A stretch of 45,883 nucleotides of DNA from Bacteroidota bacterium (GTDB lineage: Bacteria; Bacteroidota; Ignavibacteria; UBA10030; UBA8401). Below, piece after piece: positions 28,773 through 37,197 of the stretch. The translations under genes were made by a program, and so were the position numbers. The stretch spans positions 1 through 45,883 of the forward strand of contig JAJYOI010000016.1 of NCBI GenBank assembly GCA_021796275.1. Reading direction: 5' to 3'. Below the pieces are notes generated by a model. It saw only the letters and a program-made list of their open reading frames with translations, searched no databases and was not told the DNA's origin. The first letter of the stretch is position 1. The number at the start of each line of letters is the position of its first letter.

Positions 28773-29159
28773 TTACTCTTTCTTTGAACTCGTCCCCGTC
28801 CCCTCAGATTTTTTCTCCGGTGTTTTCTTTGCGGGCTCCTTGCTGTCTTTAGCACTTTCGGTTTTCGCGCCATCGGCGGATTTTTCACTGCCACTTCCAG
28901 CACCATTTTCAATTTTCTTCGAGCCGTTGGACGGGCGGGATGAAGACGAGCTGTTGCTCTTCCCCGAAGGGGTCTTCGACTTGTAATCGGTCTGATAAAA
29001 GCCGCTTCCTTTGAAGATCATTCCGCCGCCGCCGCCGATGAGGCGAACAAGATTCGGCGTGTGGCAATTGGGACATTCTACCAGCGGCTTTTCAGCAAAG
29101 GATTGTAATTCCTCGAATTGATAATTGCACTTCTTACATTGATACTCATACGTCGGCAT
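28773..29159 (-). CDS. FmdB-family zinc-ribbon protein
   Basis: 128 residues. The N-terminal 60 match the FmdB/CxxC_CXXC_SSSS zinc-ribbon family: MPTYEYQCKKC, with metal-binding pairs Cys8/Cys11 and Cys29/Cys32 (CPNC), then GGGGGMIFKGSGFYQTDY. Such proteins are small putative regulators of unclear target. The tail from about residue 60 is low-complexity Ser/Lys/Gly/Glu with repeated KS and EK pairs and is probably disordered. It lies downstream of the aminotransferase gene on the same strand, with a 150-bp gap containing a long inverted repeat, and is convergent with the lipoprotein gene. Confidence 0.9.
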   Translation of the reverse strand: MPTYEYQCKKCNYQFEELQSFAEKPLVECPNCHTPNLVRLIGGGGGMIFKGSGFYQTDYKSKTPSGKSNSSSSSRPSNGSKKIENGAGSGSEKSADGAKTESAKDSKEPAKKTPEKKSEGTGTSSKKE

Positions 29160-29216
29160 TTCGTTTCTCCTTCATTTTCGCAAACTTCTTCCGCGCATCT
29201 CTAAGAACAAACTTTT

Positions 29217-29295
29217 ACCGCAAAGGCGCAGAGCCGCAATGAATTCTTTATAATAATTTTCTCACAAACTCTTTGCGTCATTGCGTCTTTGCGGT
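29217..29295. repeat. Imperfect inverted repeat, possible REP/MITE-like element
   Basis: ACCGCAAAGGCGCAGAGCCG and following bases (29217-29242) are nearly the reverse complement of the segment at 29271-29295 that ends TTTGCGTCATTGCGTCTTTGCGGT. The arms of about 25 bp are separated by about 28 bp of AT-rich sequence. The arms are themselves built of a short repeated word (CGCAAAG/TTTGCG). It sits in the gap between the aminotransferase and FmdB genes and could act as a transcript-end hairpin or be a dispersed repeat. Confidence 0.6.
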
Positions 29296-29311
29296 GCTAT
29301 TGTTAGCTTTT

Positions 29312-30505
29312 TCACTTCAATTTCTTCAGTCCTCGACATAAACGCTCCGCCGCCTTTTCAAGTTCCTGCATCGAACAAGCATATGACATGCGGATGCAAT
29401 TCTTTGCGCCGAATCCTGTGCCCGGAACGGTAACCACTTGTTCTTCTTTGATAAGGAACTTTGCAAAATCGTCTGCGGATTTGATGGCTGCACCGTCGAA
29501 TTTTTTCCCGAAATATGCGCTGACATTTGGGAAAAGATAGAACGCGCCTTTCGGTTTTACACAGGTGATACCTTCGATAGAAGTGACGGCATTGTAAATG
29601 TATTCACGTCGTTTGCAAAATTCTTTTGTCATTGCCGTTACTTCATCGTTCGGTCCGGTAAGAGCAGCAAGTGCGGCGTATTGTGAAATAGACGAAGCAT
29701 TTGACGTTGTCTGGCTCTGCACTTTTTCTGCAGCAGAAGTGATTTCTGTTGCAGCACCGAGATAGCCGATGCGCCATCCGGTCATTGAATACGCTTTCGA
29801 CACGCCGTTGACAGTGATAGCGAGGTCTTTCATTTCGGGAATCGAGCCGATACTGAAATGCTCCATCCCATCGTAAATCACTTTCTCGTAAATCTCGTCG
29901 GCGATAACATAGACATCTGCTTTGTGAAGAATGCGTGCAAGCTCTTCAATTTCTTCGCGCGAATAGACTGAGCCGGTTGGATTCGACGGTGAGCAGAGAA
30001 TCAGTGCTTTCGTTTTTTTTGTGATAGCGCGCCGAAGTTGCGCTGGAGTCATTTTAAAATCATTTTTTTCCGTCGTGTTAATGATGACCGGCGTTGCATC
30101 AACGAGCTTCACCATTTCAGGGTAGCTGACCCAGTATGGCGCGGGAATGATGACTTCATCTCCTTTATTGCAAATTGCTGCAAGCGTGTTGAAAATTGAA
30201 TGCTTCGCGCCGTTCGAGACGAGAATCTGCGATGGTTCGAACGTGAGATTGTTATCGCGCTGAAACTTTGCGGCAACGGCTTTCCGCAGTTCCGGAATTC
30301 CGGCGTTGACAGTGTACTTCGTATGATTCGCTTCTATGGCGTTCACCGCCGCATGTTTGATATGTGCCGGAGTTGGAAAATCGGGTTCGCCCGCAGTTAA
30401 TGAAACAACATCTTTTCCTTCAGCACGAAGTTGTTTAGCGAGCGCAGTAAGTGCGAGCGTCTGAGACGCTTCTGCTTTTGCGACTTTCGACGAGAGGGGT
30501 TTCAT
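29312..30505 (-). CDS. Class I PLP aminotransferase (aspartate aminotransferase type)
   Basis: 397 residues of fold-type I aminotransferase, closest in style to bacterial subgroup I-gamma aspartate aminotransferases. Landmarks are SLTAGEPDFPTP near the N-terminus, SNPTG with Asn175, ADEIY with Asp203 and Tyr206, SKAYSMTGWRIG with Schiff-base Lys237, and the C-terminal substrate-carboxylate arginine in CIRMSYA. It transfers amino groups between aspartate (or related amino acids) and 2-oxoglutarate; some relatives also use prephenate. The start is the ATG at 30505, 17 bp downstream of the coaD stop, so it belongs to the same run of minus-strand genes. Confidence 0.94.
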   Translation of the reverse strand: MKPLSSKVAKAEASQTLALTALAKQLRAEGKDVVSLTAGEPDFPTPAHIKHAAVNAIEANHTKYTVNAGIPELRKAVAAKFQRDNNLTFEPSQILVSNGAKHSIFNTLAAICNKGDEVIIPAPYWVSYPEMVKLVDATPVIINTTEKNDFKMTPAQLRRAITKKTKALILCSPSNPTGSVYSREEIEELARILHKADVYVIADEIYEKVIYDGMEHFSIGSIPEMKDLAITVNGVSKAYSMTGWRIGYLGAATEITSAAEKVQSQTTSNASSISQYAALAALTGPNDEVTAMTKEFCKRREYIYNAVTSIEGITCVKPKGAFYLFPNVSAYFGKKFDGAAIKSADDFAKFLIKEEQVVTVPGTGFGAKNCIRMSYACSMQELEKAAERLCRGLKKLK

Positions 30506-30522
30506 TTTGTGATGGTTCCTTT

Positions 30523-31017
30523 CTATGTAAAGCGATGTGATGTTTTTGCTTTGAGGTGTTTAAGCACCACCGGCGGAACAAAATCCTTGACGTTCCCATG
30601 ATGTTGTGCAATTTCCCGTACGATGGTGGAGTTAAGATATGTGTATTTTTCATGCGGCATGAGAAACACGGTAACCAGCGAATTCGCCTGCTTGCGGTTC
30701 ATCAGTGCCATTTGGAATTCGTATTCGAAATCGGAGACAGCGCGCAATCCGCGAATGAGCGCCACGGCTTTCTTTTTTTGTGCGTAGTCTACCAGCAAAC
30801 CGTCGAACGATTCGACGGTAACATTTTTATAACGGTTGTGACGGATCGTCTCCTGAATCATTGCAACGCGCTCCTCAACGCTGAACATCGGCGTTTTCGA
30901 AGAATTCTTTGCCACTGTGACAATCACTTTGTCGAACAGCAGCATTGCGCGTTCAAGAATGTCAACGTGTCCGTTCGTGATCGGATCGAACGTGCCGGGG
31001 TAGATTGCGATTTTCAT
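30523..31017 (-). CDS. coaD: Phosphopantetheine adenylyltransferase
   Basis: 164 residues, the normal length. It catalyses transfer of AMP to 4'-phosphopantetheine, the penultimate step of coenzyme A synthesis. The nucleotidyltransferase signature is at the N-terminus (YPGTFDPITNGH, with T/H-x-G-H at 14-17), followed by RGLRAVSDFEYE and the second signature NSTIVREIAQHHG. Its ATG overlaps the end of rsmD by four bases. rsmD-coaD adjacency is a widespread arrangement in bacteria, which supports both calls. Confidence 0.97.
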   Translation of the reverse strand: MKIAIYPGTFDPITNGHVDILERAMLLFDKVIVTVAKNSSKTPMFSVEERVAMIQETIRHNRYKNVTVESFDGLLVDYAQKKKAVALIRGLRAVSDFEYEFQMALMNRKQANSLVTVFLMPHEKYTYLNSTIVREIAQHHGNVKDFVPPVVLKHLKAKTSHRFT

Positions 31018-31586
31018 TTTTCCTCTGTGAGTTGTGTTGAGGAAGGCGGTTGAAAAAATGTCAGCACTGTGTTTCCGTATTTACGAACCAGCGTTGTAAG
31101 CCAAAGTGGACTTGGTTGAAATTTCATTTTTTCCGGATGTTCGATGATCAGATAACCGTCGTTGGCAACGGCGCCGCTTTCGAAGACCAGTGTCGGCAGC
31201 TGCGGCAGTTGTTCCCATGCGTACGGCGGATCGGCAAAAATAACATTGAACGGTTTCGCGATTCTTTTGAGAAACATTTCTGCGTCGGTGATTTCAACTG
31301 CATATGCACCGTTGACATGCAATTGCTCAATGTTCTGTTTCAGAAATTCTGTGACGCGCCGGGAATTCTCAACAAACACGGCATACTGTGCGCCCCGGCT
31401 CAGCGCTTCAATGCCGAGACTTCCGCTTCCTGCAAAAAGGTCGAGTACGCGCGCATTGTTCCATGTGATGCGGTTCTGTAAAATATTTATGATCGCGCCG
31501 CGCGTTTTTCCCGTGGCGGGCCGCACGGAATGATCGTTCACTGTGTGCAGAACTCTTCCCTTGAATGTTCCGGCAATGACGCGCAT
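31014..31586 (-). CDS. rsmD: 16S rRNA (guanine966-N2)-methyltransferase
   Basis: 190 residues. It methylates G966 of 16S rRNA using S-adenosylmethionine. It starts with the family opening MRVIAGTFKGR and RPATGKTRGAIINIL. The SAM-binding motif is VLDLFAGSGSLGIEALSRGA, and the catalytic motif IV is ADPPY. Its stop overlaps the coaD start, and it begins 3 bp after the PilM-like gene ends, so it is embedded in a compact operon. Confidence 0.96.
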   Translation of the reverse strand: MRVIAGTFKGRVLHTVNDHSVRPATGKTRGAIINILQNRITWNNARVLDLFAGSGSLGIEALSRGAQYAVFVENSRRVTEFLKQNIEQLHVNGAYAVEITDAEMFLKRIAKPFNVIFADPPYAWEQLPQLPTLVFESGAVANDGYLIIEHPEKMKFQPSPLWLTTLVRKYGNTVLTFFQPPSSTQLTEEK

Positions 31587-31589
31587 GGA

Positions 31590-32501
31590 TTACTCCGTTC
31601 GTAATGCCAAGCCGATTGCGGCGGCGTAGCGCTGTTTGTTGTGCGAAATCTCTTCGAAGTTCTTCACCGAGGAAGGGAGTGTCACTCTTTTGAACGGGTC
31701 AATAATTTCAATCGGCATTCCGATTTTTTGTTCGACAGCGGAGACAAGTGTTTCGTTCACCATTCTTCCGTGAAAGAAAACCGAGTCCGGCGCCGCTTCG
31801 CCGATGAAGTCGGCAAGCATCGCAACATCCGTATCCGAAAGACGTTCCATTGTCCGGATATCATGCGGCGAGCCGTGGACGAGAATGCTCGCATCGAAGC
31901 TGTCTTCATCCACGCCAACGAACACGACTTTTTTCTCATGTAGCTCGGGATTGCTCAGCAGCAGCGCATTCTCCGCGCCGAAATGGTCGACATCCACAAT
32001 GTGCAGCATGCCGTGAAGGTGCGTGCAGACATTGGTGAGGAAATTGACGAACGGTTTGCGAACGGCGACGATGACGGCGTTTGCAACGTGAGACTCCGCC
32101 GTGCTGTTGAGTACTTGGGTGTTGACGAAATATAATTCCGGATTTGCGTCGCTGAAATACTGGGTTAGTTCCCATTGCGCGTGCTGGTCTACTTCATTTG
32201 GCGCAAGATCAACATCGAGTGGAAATGTCTGCATCATCACCATACGGCTGTTCAGCCCGAAGGAAAACATTTTCGATCCTGACGCGATGCGCCGGAGAAA
32301 CACGGAAAGCTCCTGTGCGAACGTGCGCTCCCGTTGAACAGCGCCCGGCTTCATAAACGCATCCTGATCGTCAAAGTTCAATGAAGAAACAAGCGAACCT
32401 GCCGCCGTGAGCGTGTAGCCTTTGGCGCTGTGGGTCAATTCTACAGCGGTGACGTTCGAGCGTTCGAGAATAAGAGCCAAATAGCGTTCTGCTGATTTCA
32501 T
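31590..32501 (-). CDS. PilM-like actin-fold protein
   Basis: 303 residues, similar in layout to the type IV pilus assembly protein PilM / competence protein ComA family with an actin/FtsA-type fold. Beta-strand and phosphate-loop-like segments are visible: ALILERSNVTAVEL at the start; MVMMQTFPLDVDLAPNEVDQ, which resembles the PilM region around residue 95-110; VVFVGVDEDSFDASILVHG; and a final RYAAAIGLALR typical of this superfamily. No PilN, PilO or PilQ genes follow, so its partner set lies elsewhere or it has another job. It overlaps the ComEA-like gene by four bases, which favours a DNA-uptake or pilus connection. Family assignment is moderate. Confidence 0.65.
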   Translation of the reverse strand: MKSAERYLALILERSNVTAVELTHSAKGYTLTAAGSLVSSLNFDDQDAFMKPGAVQRERTFAQELSVFLRRIASGSKMFSFGLNSRMVMMQTFPLDVDLAPNEVDQHAQWELTQYFSDANPELYFVNTQVLNSTAESHVANAVIVAVRKPFVNFLTNVCTHLHGMLHIVDVDHFGAENALLLSNPELHEKKVVFVGVDEDSFDASILVHGSPHDIRTMERLSDTDVAMLADFIGEAAPDSVFFHGRMVNETLVSAVEQKIGMPIEIIDPFKRVTLPSSVKNFEEISHNKQRYAAAIGLALRTE

Positions 32502-32953
32502 TGGATGCTCACAAATTGCTGCAGCGTTTTAAATTTTCTCTCTCCGATTCCCTTAATGTTTTTCAGCTCATCAACCGTTGTGAATTTTCCGTGTCTGGTG
32601 CGATACGCGACAATCTGTTCTGCCGTTCCTTTGCCGACGCCGGGGAGTTTATCAAGTTCTTCCTGCGACGCGGTGTTGAGATTGATCCGGTGCACGGGCA
32701 ATGTTGTTTTTCCGGGCTTCGCAGAATTCATTGCTGCATTCGCAGTCTGGACGGAAGAGAGATGTGCTGAGCGCTTGGTAAATTCGGAATCGGATGCCGT
32801 GTAATCGAAATCTTTTGTGGAAGGAGGAATGACGTAGGCATTGTACAGCTTCACGCCTGCGCCCGCAAGAAACACAACTGCCAGCAGCAGGAACATTTTC
32901 TGTTCGTTCTTTGTGAAAGCTGCATATTCTTTGAATCGCGTCATCATGTTCAT
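32498..32953 (-). CDS. ComEA-like helix-hairpin-helix DNA-binding protein
   Basis: 151 residues. One membrane anchor at about 17-38 (MFLLLAVVFLAGAGVKLYNAY) is followed by a linker and a C-terminal ComEA-type double helix-hairpin-helix at about 88-151 (INLNTASQEELDKLPGVG, AYRTRHGKFTTVDELKNIKG). Such proteins bind incoming double-stranded DNA in the periplasm during transformation. Several start codons cluster (32953, 32947, 32944). It overlaps the PilM-like gene and lies 39 bp after dnaJ. Confidence 0.88.
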   Translation of the reverse strand: MNMMTRFKEYAAFTKNEQKMFLLLAVVFLAGAGVKLYNAYVIPPSTKDFDYTASDSEFTKRSAHLSSVQTANAAMNSAKPGKTTLPVHRINLNTASQEELDKLPGVGKGTAEQIVAYRTRHGKFTTVDELKNIKGIGERKFKTLQQFVSIQ

Positions 32954-32992
32954 AGGATGGAGCAGAGGGCGTGCAGTGAAACAAACTGCGTG

Positions 32993-34147
32993 TTACGAAA
33001 AAGCGTTCTTCATTTTTTCGAAAAATGATTTGTTCTTTTCTTTTTCTTCTTCGGAAGGAACGATATGTTCACTGGCTGCCAATTCGCGGAGAAGTTCTTT
33101 TTCGCGTGCGTTCAGTTTGCCGGGAATCCATACTTGAATCCGGATGAGTTGATCGCCGCGGCCATAGCTGTTCAAATGAGGGATTCCTTTTTCCTTCATG
33201 CGGAGCATTTTTCCGGGCATGGTTCCCGCGTCAATCTTAACGCGGGCGCGCCCTGTTAATGTCGGGACTTCGATTTCACCGCCCAACACAGCTTCAGGAA
33301 AACTGATCAGTGCATTGTAAATAACATCGTTGCCGTTGCGAACGAAATGTTCATGGCGAAGTTCTTCAAATTCCACAAGCACGTCGCCCGCAGGACCGCC
33401 GCGTCGGCCTGCATTGCCTTGCCCGCGGAGTGTAAGATAATTTCCTTCGGAAATTCCGGCGGGAACGCTGACTTTAATTGTTGTTTCGCCTTGTTCACGT
33501 CCCTCGCCGTGGCAGCTTGGGCATTGTTCCTTGATGATTTGTCCGGTGCCGCCGCAATGAAGGCATGTCGTGATGTTAACGAATTGTCCGAAGACAGAGC
33601 GTGATACCTGTCTCAATTCGCCGGTGCCGTTGCAGTGCGGACATGTTGTTTTTGATGATCCGGGTTTTGCGCCGCTGCCGTTACATATGTGGCAGGCTTT
33701 CCACTTTTTGATTTTGATTTTCTTTTCTGCGCCCGCAGCGATTTCTTCCAGCGTCAGCTTCAACGTTATTTTGAGGTCGGAACCCTGGTCGCCCGTATCG
33801 CGGCGGCGCTGCTGGCGGGAACCGCCGGAGAACATGTCTTCAAAAATCGAGCCGCCGAAAATATCGCCGAAGTTGGAAAAGATATCGTTGATGTCGCTGT
33901 AGCTTCGGAAATCTGTGCTGCGCATTCCTTCATGCCCGTACTGATCGAAGCGGTGTCGTTTTTCAGGATCACCCAACGCTTCGTACGCTTCGGTGGCTTC
34001 CTTAAATTTTTCCTCAGCTTCTTTGTTATTCGGATTGCGATCAGGGTGAAACTGCAGCGCAAGTTTGCGGTACGCTTTTTTTATCTCATCCTGCGTTGCA
34101 TTGCGCGACACCCCAAGCACTTCATAATAATCTCGTTTTGTCGCCAT
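32993..34147 (-). CDS. dnaJ: Chaperone DnaJ (Hsp40)
   Basis: 384 residues of full-length type I DnaJ. The J domain holds HPD at about 34-36 ([10 protein letters not shown]). A G/F-rich segment follows ([17 protein letters not shown]). Four CxxCxGxG zinc-binding repeats are present ([32 protein letters not shown]), then the C-terminal substrate-binding domains. It stimulates DnaK ATPase and delivers unfolded clients. The ATG at 34147 overlaps the grpE stop by one base (TGATG); a GTG at 34150 is also possible. dnaK itself is not in the window. Confidence 0.97.
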   Translation of the reverse strand: MATKRDYYEVLGVSRNATQDEIKKAYRKLALQFHPDRNPNNKEAEEKFKEATEAYEALGDPEKRHRFDQYGHEGMRSTDFRSYSDINDIFSNFGDIFGGSIFEDMFSGGSRQQRRRDTGDQGSDLKITLKLTLEEIAAGAEKKIKIKKWKACHICNGSGAKPGSSKTTCPHCNGTGELRQVSRSVFGQFVNITTCLHCGGTGQIIKEQCPSCHGEGREQGETTIKVSVPAGISEGNYLTLRGQGNAGRRGGPAGDVLVEFEELRHEHFVRNGNDVIYNALISFPEAVLGGEIEVPTLTGRARVKIDAGTMPGKMLRMKEKGIPHLNSYGRGDQLIRIQVWIPGKLNAREKELLRELAASEHIVPSEEEKEKNKSFFEKMKNAFS

Positions 34148-34815
34148 CACTGTTTTTTCACTTCCTGTGCCGCTTTCGATTCAGATTGCGCCGCTTCATT
34201 AGCGGCGGCTGAAACGACGACCTTCGCATGACGGATCACTTTGTCGAAGAGCAAATATCCCGGCGCCACTTCTTCAATGATCGTGTGCGGCGGAACATCG
34301 CCGCGCGGTATTTGCAACAGCGCATCATGGAAGTTCACGTCAAATTCTTTTCCTACCACGTCCATCACTTTCAGTCCTTGTGCTTCAAGGAGCTTGATAA
34401 ATTTCTGGTAGATCAGCTCCACGCCTTTGTACAGCGGATCGTTTTCGGGTTTTTCTGCCGCCTGCAGTGCCATCTTCGATTTCCCGCTTTTCAGCGAGCG
34501 GTTGAAGTCGTCGAGCACCGGCAGAAGCTGGGTAATAACGTTTTCGCTCGCAAATTTAGTGAACATTGAGAAATCGTTTTCCGTGCGGCGTTTGTAGTTT
34601 TCAAATTCCGCCGCTTTACGGAGAAGCTGATCTTTCAGTAAAGCAATTTGTTGTTCCATCTCACCGATCTTTTGATTCAATTCAGCCTTCGGCTGAAATT
34701 CCTCTTGTGATTGTTGAGGCGCCGGCTCCGGAGATGCAGACGGCTCGCCTTGCGGAGCTTGATCAGCAGGAGTTTCGTTAACGGGCTGCCCGTTTATGTT
34801 TTCATTGTCAGACAT
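34147..34815 (-). CDS. grpE: Nucleotide exchange factor GrpE
   Basis: About 222 residues. A low-complexity acidic N-terminus rich in Pro, Gln and Glu precedes a long coiled coil (about 60-110), then the beta domain with [20 protein letters not shown] features (here [27 protein letters not shown] and [17 protein letters not shown]). It exchanges ADP for ATP on DnaK. The ATG at 34815, preceded by AAAGGATTTA, gives the normal MSDNENING start; an in-frame start at 34872 would place the N-terminus inside the upstream hairpin region. It is coupled to dnaJ. Confidence 0.95.
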   Translation of the reverse strand: MSDNENINGQPVNETPADQAPQGEPSASPEPAPQQSQEEFQPKAELNQKIGEMEQQIALLKDQLLRKAAEFENYKRRTENDFSMFTKFASENVITQLLPVLDDFNRSLKSGKSKMALQAAEKPENDPLYKGVELIYQKFIKLLEAQGLKVMDVVGKEFDVNFHDALLQIPRGDVPPHTIIEEVAPGYLLFDKVIRHAKVVVSAAANEAAQSESKAAQEVKKQ

Positions 34816-34848
34816 TAAATCCTTTGTAATGAGCCTTAAGAAAAATCG

Positions 34849-34878
34849 GCGCCTTTTGCGCTGCGGCGCCAAAGGCGC
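34849..34878 (-). promoter_or_regulatory. Strong GC-rich hairpin between hrcA and grpE
   Basis: Thirteen-base arms, GCGCCTTTTGCGC (34849-34861) and GCGCCAAAGGCGC (34866-34878), pair with one G-T-type mismatch around a four-base loop. On the minus strand the stem is followed by GATTTTTC. It stands about 35 bp ahead of the grpE start. It could be a partial terminator, an attenuator or an mRNA processing/stability element that sets different levels for hrcA and grpE-dnaJ. Confidence 0.6.
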
Positions 34879-34970
34879 TTAGTGTGTCATTGAAAAATGC
34901 TACGCTCGCTCCGCCAAGTGCGGATTACGGCAGCTAGTTCAATGTGTATTGTTTGAAAATCTTCACCGGA

Positions 34971-36026
34971 TCAATTCCCGTTGGCGAAGATAGAAGAAAT
35001 TGTTCTCGCCACATAATCAACAACCGGAATGACTTTCGAATAATTCATCCGCTTCGGACCGAATACGGAAATCGTTCCTATGGTATCGCCGATCGCGTAC
35101 TGCGACGTGACAATAGTGTAATCGCGGAGTTTCTTGTCCTCGTTTTCTTGTCCGATAGAAACAGAGATTTCGCCTTCCTTCGGTTCTTTTTTTTCGAGAA
35201 TGTGAACGATGATGTCTTCGTTCTCGAGAATCTCGATGATACTGCGGAAGTTTTCTGTATCGAAAAATTCCGGCTGCGACAAAAGACTTTGTGTTCCGCC
35301 GATGTGCAGCTTGTCGGCAGATCCTGAATTTGTGAACAGCTTGTCAACTGAATCCACAAAAAGCCGGATGAGCCCGGTTTCTTCGCTTTCTATATCGCGT
35401 ACACGGCTTGAGAATGTTTTCCGAATTTGCGCCAGCGTCATTCCTGAGAAACGTTCATTGAGAACCTGAGCGAGATCTTCTAACTTTGTCTTTGGAATTT
35501 CTGCATGGACTTCCATCATAATCGTTCTGACAAGTCCCGACCGGATGGACATGATGACAAGAATCCGTGTACTGGAAATCTGCACCAGTTCCAGCTTTTC
35601 GAAAACGCCCGCCGAAATGCGCGGCGATGATACAACGCCGAGTTGATGAGAAATTGTTCCAAGGAGTTTCGATGTTGCTTTCAACAGCTCATCAATTTCA
35701 GGTGATGCATTTTGCAATTGCATCTGAATTGCCGTGCGTTCGGTTTCCGACAATTGCTCCAGCGCGACAAGTGAATCAACATAGACTCGATAGCCCTTAT
35801 CCGTCGGCACGCGCCCCGCCGATGTATGCGGATGGTCAATGTAGCCGAGATATTCCAAATCTGCCATTACGTTGCGCACCGAAGCAGGGCTTAAGCCGAT
35901 GGCGTGGCGCTTGGAAATATACCGGGAGCCAACCGGCGTTGCCGTTTGGATAAAGCTGTAGATAATATTTCGCAGGATCGTTTTTTCCCGCTCTGTTAAG
36001 TTTTCTGCCATTATTTTTGCAGACAT
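34971..36026 (-). CDS. hrcA: Heat-inducible transcription repressor HrcA
   Basis: About 351 residues. The N-terminal winged helix is typical: LTEREKTILRNIIYSFIQTA, PVGSRYISKRH, LSPASVRNVMADLEYLGYI and HTSAGRVPTDKGYRVYVDSL. The GAF-like regulatory region and the C-terminal GTISVFGPKRMNYSKVIP segment are intact. HrcA represses heat-shock operons at CIRCE sites. ATG at 36026 is preferred; ATG at 36011 and TTG at 36047 are alternatives. I do not see a CIRCE inverted repeat (TTAGCACTC-N9-GAGTGCTAA) in the 200 bp upstream. It heads the hrcA-grpE-dnaJ cluster. Confidence 0.95.
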   Translation of the reverse strand: MSAKIMAENLTEREKTILRNIIYSFIQTATPVGSRYISKRHAIGLSPASVRNVMADLEYLGYIDHPHTSAGRVPTDKGYRVYVDSLVALEQLSETERTAIQMQLQNASPEIDELLKATSKLLGTISHQLGVVSSPRISAGVFEKLELVQISSTRILVIMSIRSGLVRTIMMEVHAEIPKTKLEDLAQVLNERFSGMTLAQIRKTFSSRVRDIESEETGLIRLFVDSVDKLFTNSGSADKLHIGGTQSLLSQPEFFDTENFRSIIEILENEDIIVHILEKKEPKEGEISVSIGQENEDKKLRDYTIVTSQYAIGDTIGTISVFGPKRMNYSKVIPVVDYVARTISSIFANGN

Positions 36027-36227
36027 GATACCAAAAATATAGTGCAATTCTTAATAAAAGTACAAATTTTTGCTACCCATGTCAAGAAAACAGATTTCAC
36101 GCCATGGTGTAATGACAACGAAACCGCCAATTGATGTGGAAGAATTTCCGCTTCGATGCATCACAGCGGCGGGCAGCGTGCCAATCGTTGTTTTATGAAA
36201 AGAGAACTTTAAAGAGTCGGTTTCCCG

Positions 36228-37001
36228 CTATTTCTGCGTATGTGCGGCAGTGGCTAACTTATGTTCTTTGAGTTGTTGAAGATGCATTTCAAGCTGTGTC
36301 CGGATGTCAATAATATTTTGATCGCCGGCGTATTTTGTGTAAGCGATATTTGAGATTTCAACGAGCGAGCGGATAATTGCTTCGATGATTTCAGCTTGAC
36401 GGCGGAGATCGTACACCATTTTCAAAACTTCATCCGCTTTTTCCGGTTCAAGTGTTTTCTTTAAATTGCGTTCGCTGATTGCAGATTTGAGCATGAACAC
36501 AGCAAGAGTATTGTTGATGTGATGCGCAATTGTTCTCACCGTTGCCTGAAACATTTGCAGTGCGGCTTGCTTTTTTTCATTTTCCTTTTCTTCTGCCGCG
36601 CGGGCTTCTTTATCTTTGCGGAAAAGATACCGCTCGCGAACTCCATGTACCAGAATCGGAATATGATTCAATTCCAAATGTTCTTTGCGGACGTAATCGT
36701 AGGCGCCAAGTTTCATCGCTTCGACTGCCACTTCGTCGGTGCCTGCGGCAGTCATCATAATAACCGGAGTATCCATTTTCTGCTCGTTCAGCCATTCCAG
36801 CACCTGAAGTCCGGTGATATCGCCTAAACGATAATCAAGCAGCACAACATCAAATTTTCGGGAGGAGAGTTGTGCAATGCCGCTTTTGCCGGAATCAGCG
36901 GTTATCACGTCGTAGTGCTGCTCATTCCGCAATTCGTCGGCAACGATTTCAGCAAAAGTCGACTCATCGTCTATAATTAACACCTGCGCCGCTTCTTCCA
37001 T
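36228..37001 (-). CDS. Receiver-domain protein with histidine-kinase-like DHp segment, no ATPase
   Basis: 257 residues. Residues 1-125 form a CheY-like receiver with all key residues: acidic pair Asp11/Asp12, phospho-acceptor Asp56 in LLDYRLG, Thr84 and Lys106. A charged coiled-coil linker (about 125-148) leads to a segment at 150-220 resembling a histidine-kinase dimerisation domain. Its H-box is TIAHHINNTLAVFML (His160/His161, Asn163/Asn164), close to the HxxNN form of hybrid kinases. The protein then ends with no HATPase_c domain, so it cannot autophosphorylate by itself. It may be a phosphotransfer intermediate, a phosphatase-like partner or a remnant of a longer kinase. It stands alone on the minus strand between hrcA and the protease. 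Confidence 0.85.
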   Translation of the reverse strand: MEEAAQVLIIDDESTFAEIVADELRNEQHYDVITADSGKSGIAQLSSRKFDVVLLDYRLGDITGLQVLEWLNEQKMDTPVIMMTAAGTDEVAVEAMKLGAYDYVRKEHLELNHIPILVHGVRERYLFRKDKEARAAEEKENEKKQAALQMFQATVRTIAHHINNTLAVFMLKSAISERNLKKTLEPEKADEVLKMVYDLRRQAEIIEAIIRSLVEISNIAYTKYAGDQNIIDIRTQLEMHLQQLKEHKLATAAHTQK

Positions 37002-37197
37002 ATTCTCTGTTCCTGATTATTCCTACTTCGGTGAATAAATATAGAAATTAAGTTAAAGCCCTGTGGAAAGAGAATCAATGAAGCAATTTGTTATTTGTTA
37101 AGAATGTTTTTGCAGAGGGGTGACAATTGCGAAATGCAGAAGAAATCCAAGTGGTGAAGAGGGCAACAAATGAGGAAAATCCTCCCGCTACGGAATC

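Noticed and set aside
36027..36227. CIRCE operator upstream of hrcA
   Set aside because: No TTAGCACTC-N9-GAGTGCTAA-like inverted repeat could be found on either strand in this interval.
37172..37184. Terminator after the protease gene (GAGGA-AAA-TCCTC)
   Set aside because: The stem is only five base pairs with a three-base loop and no T tract.
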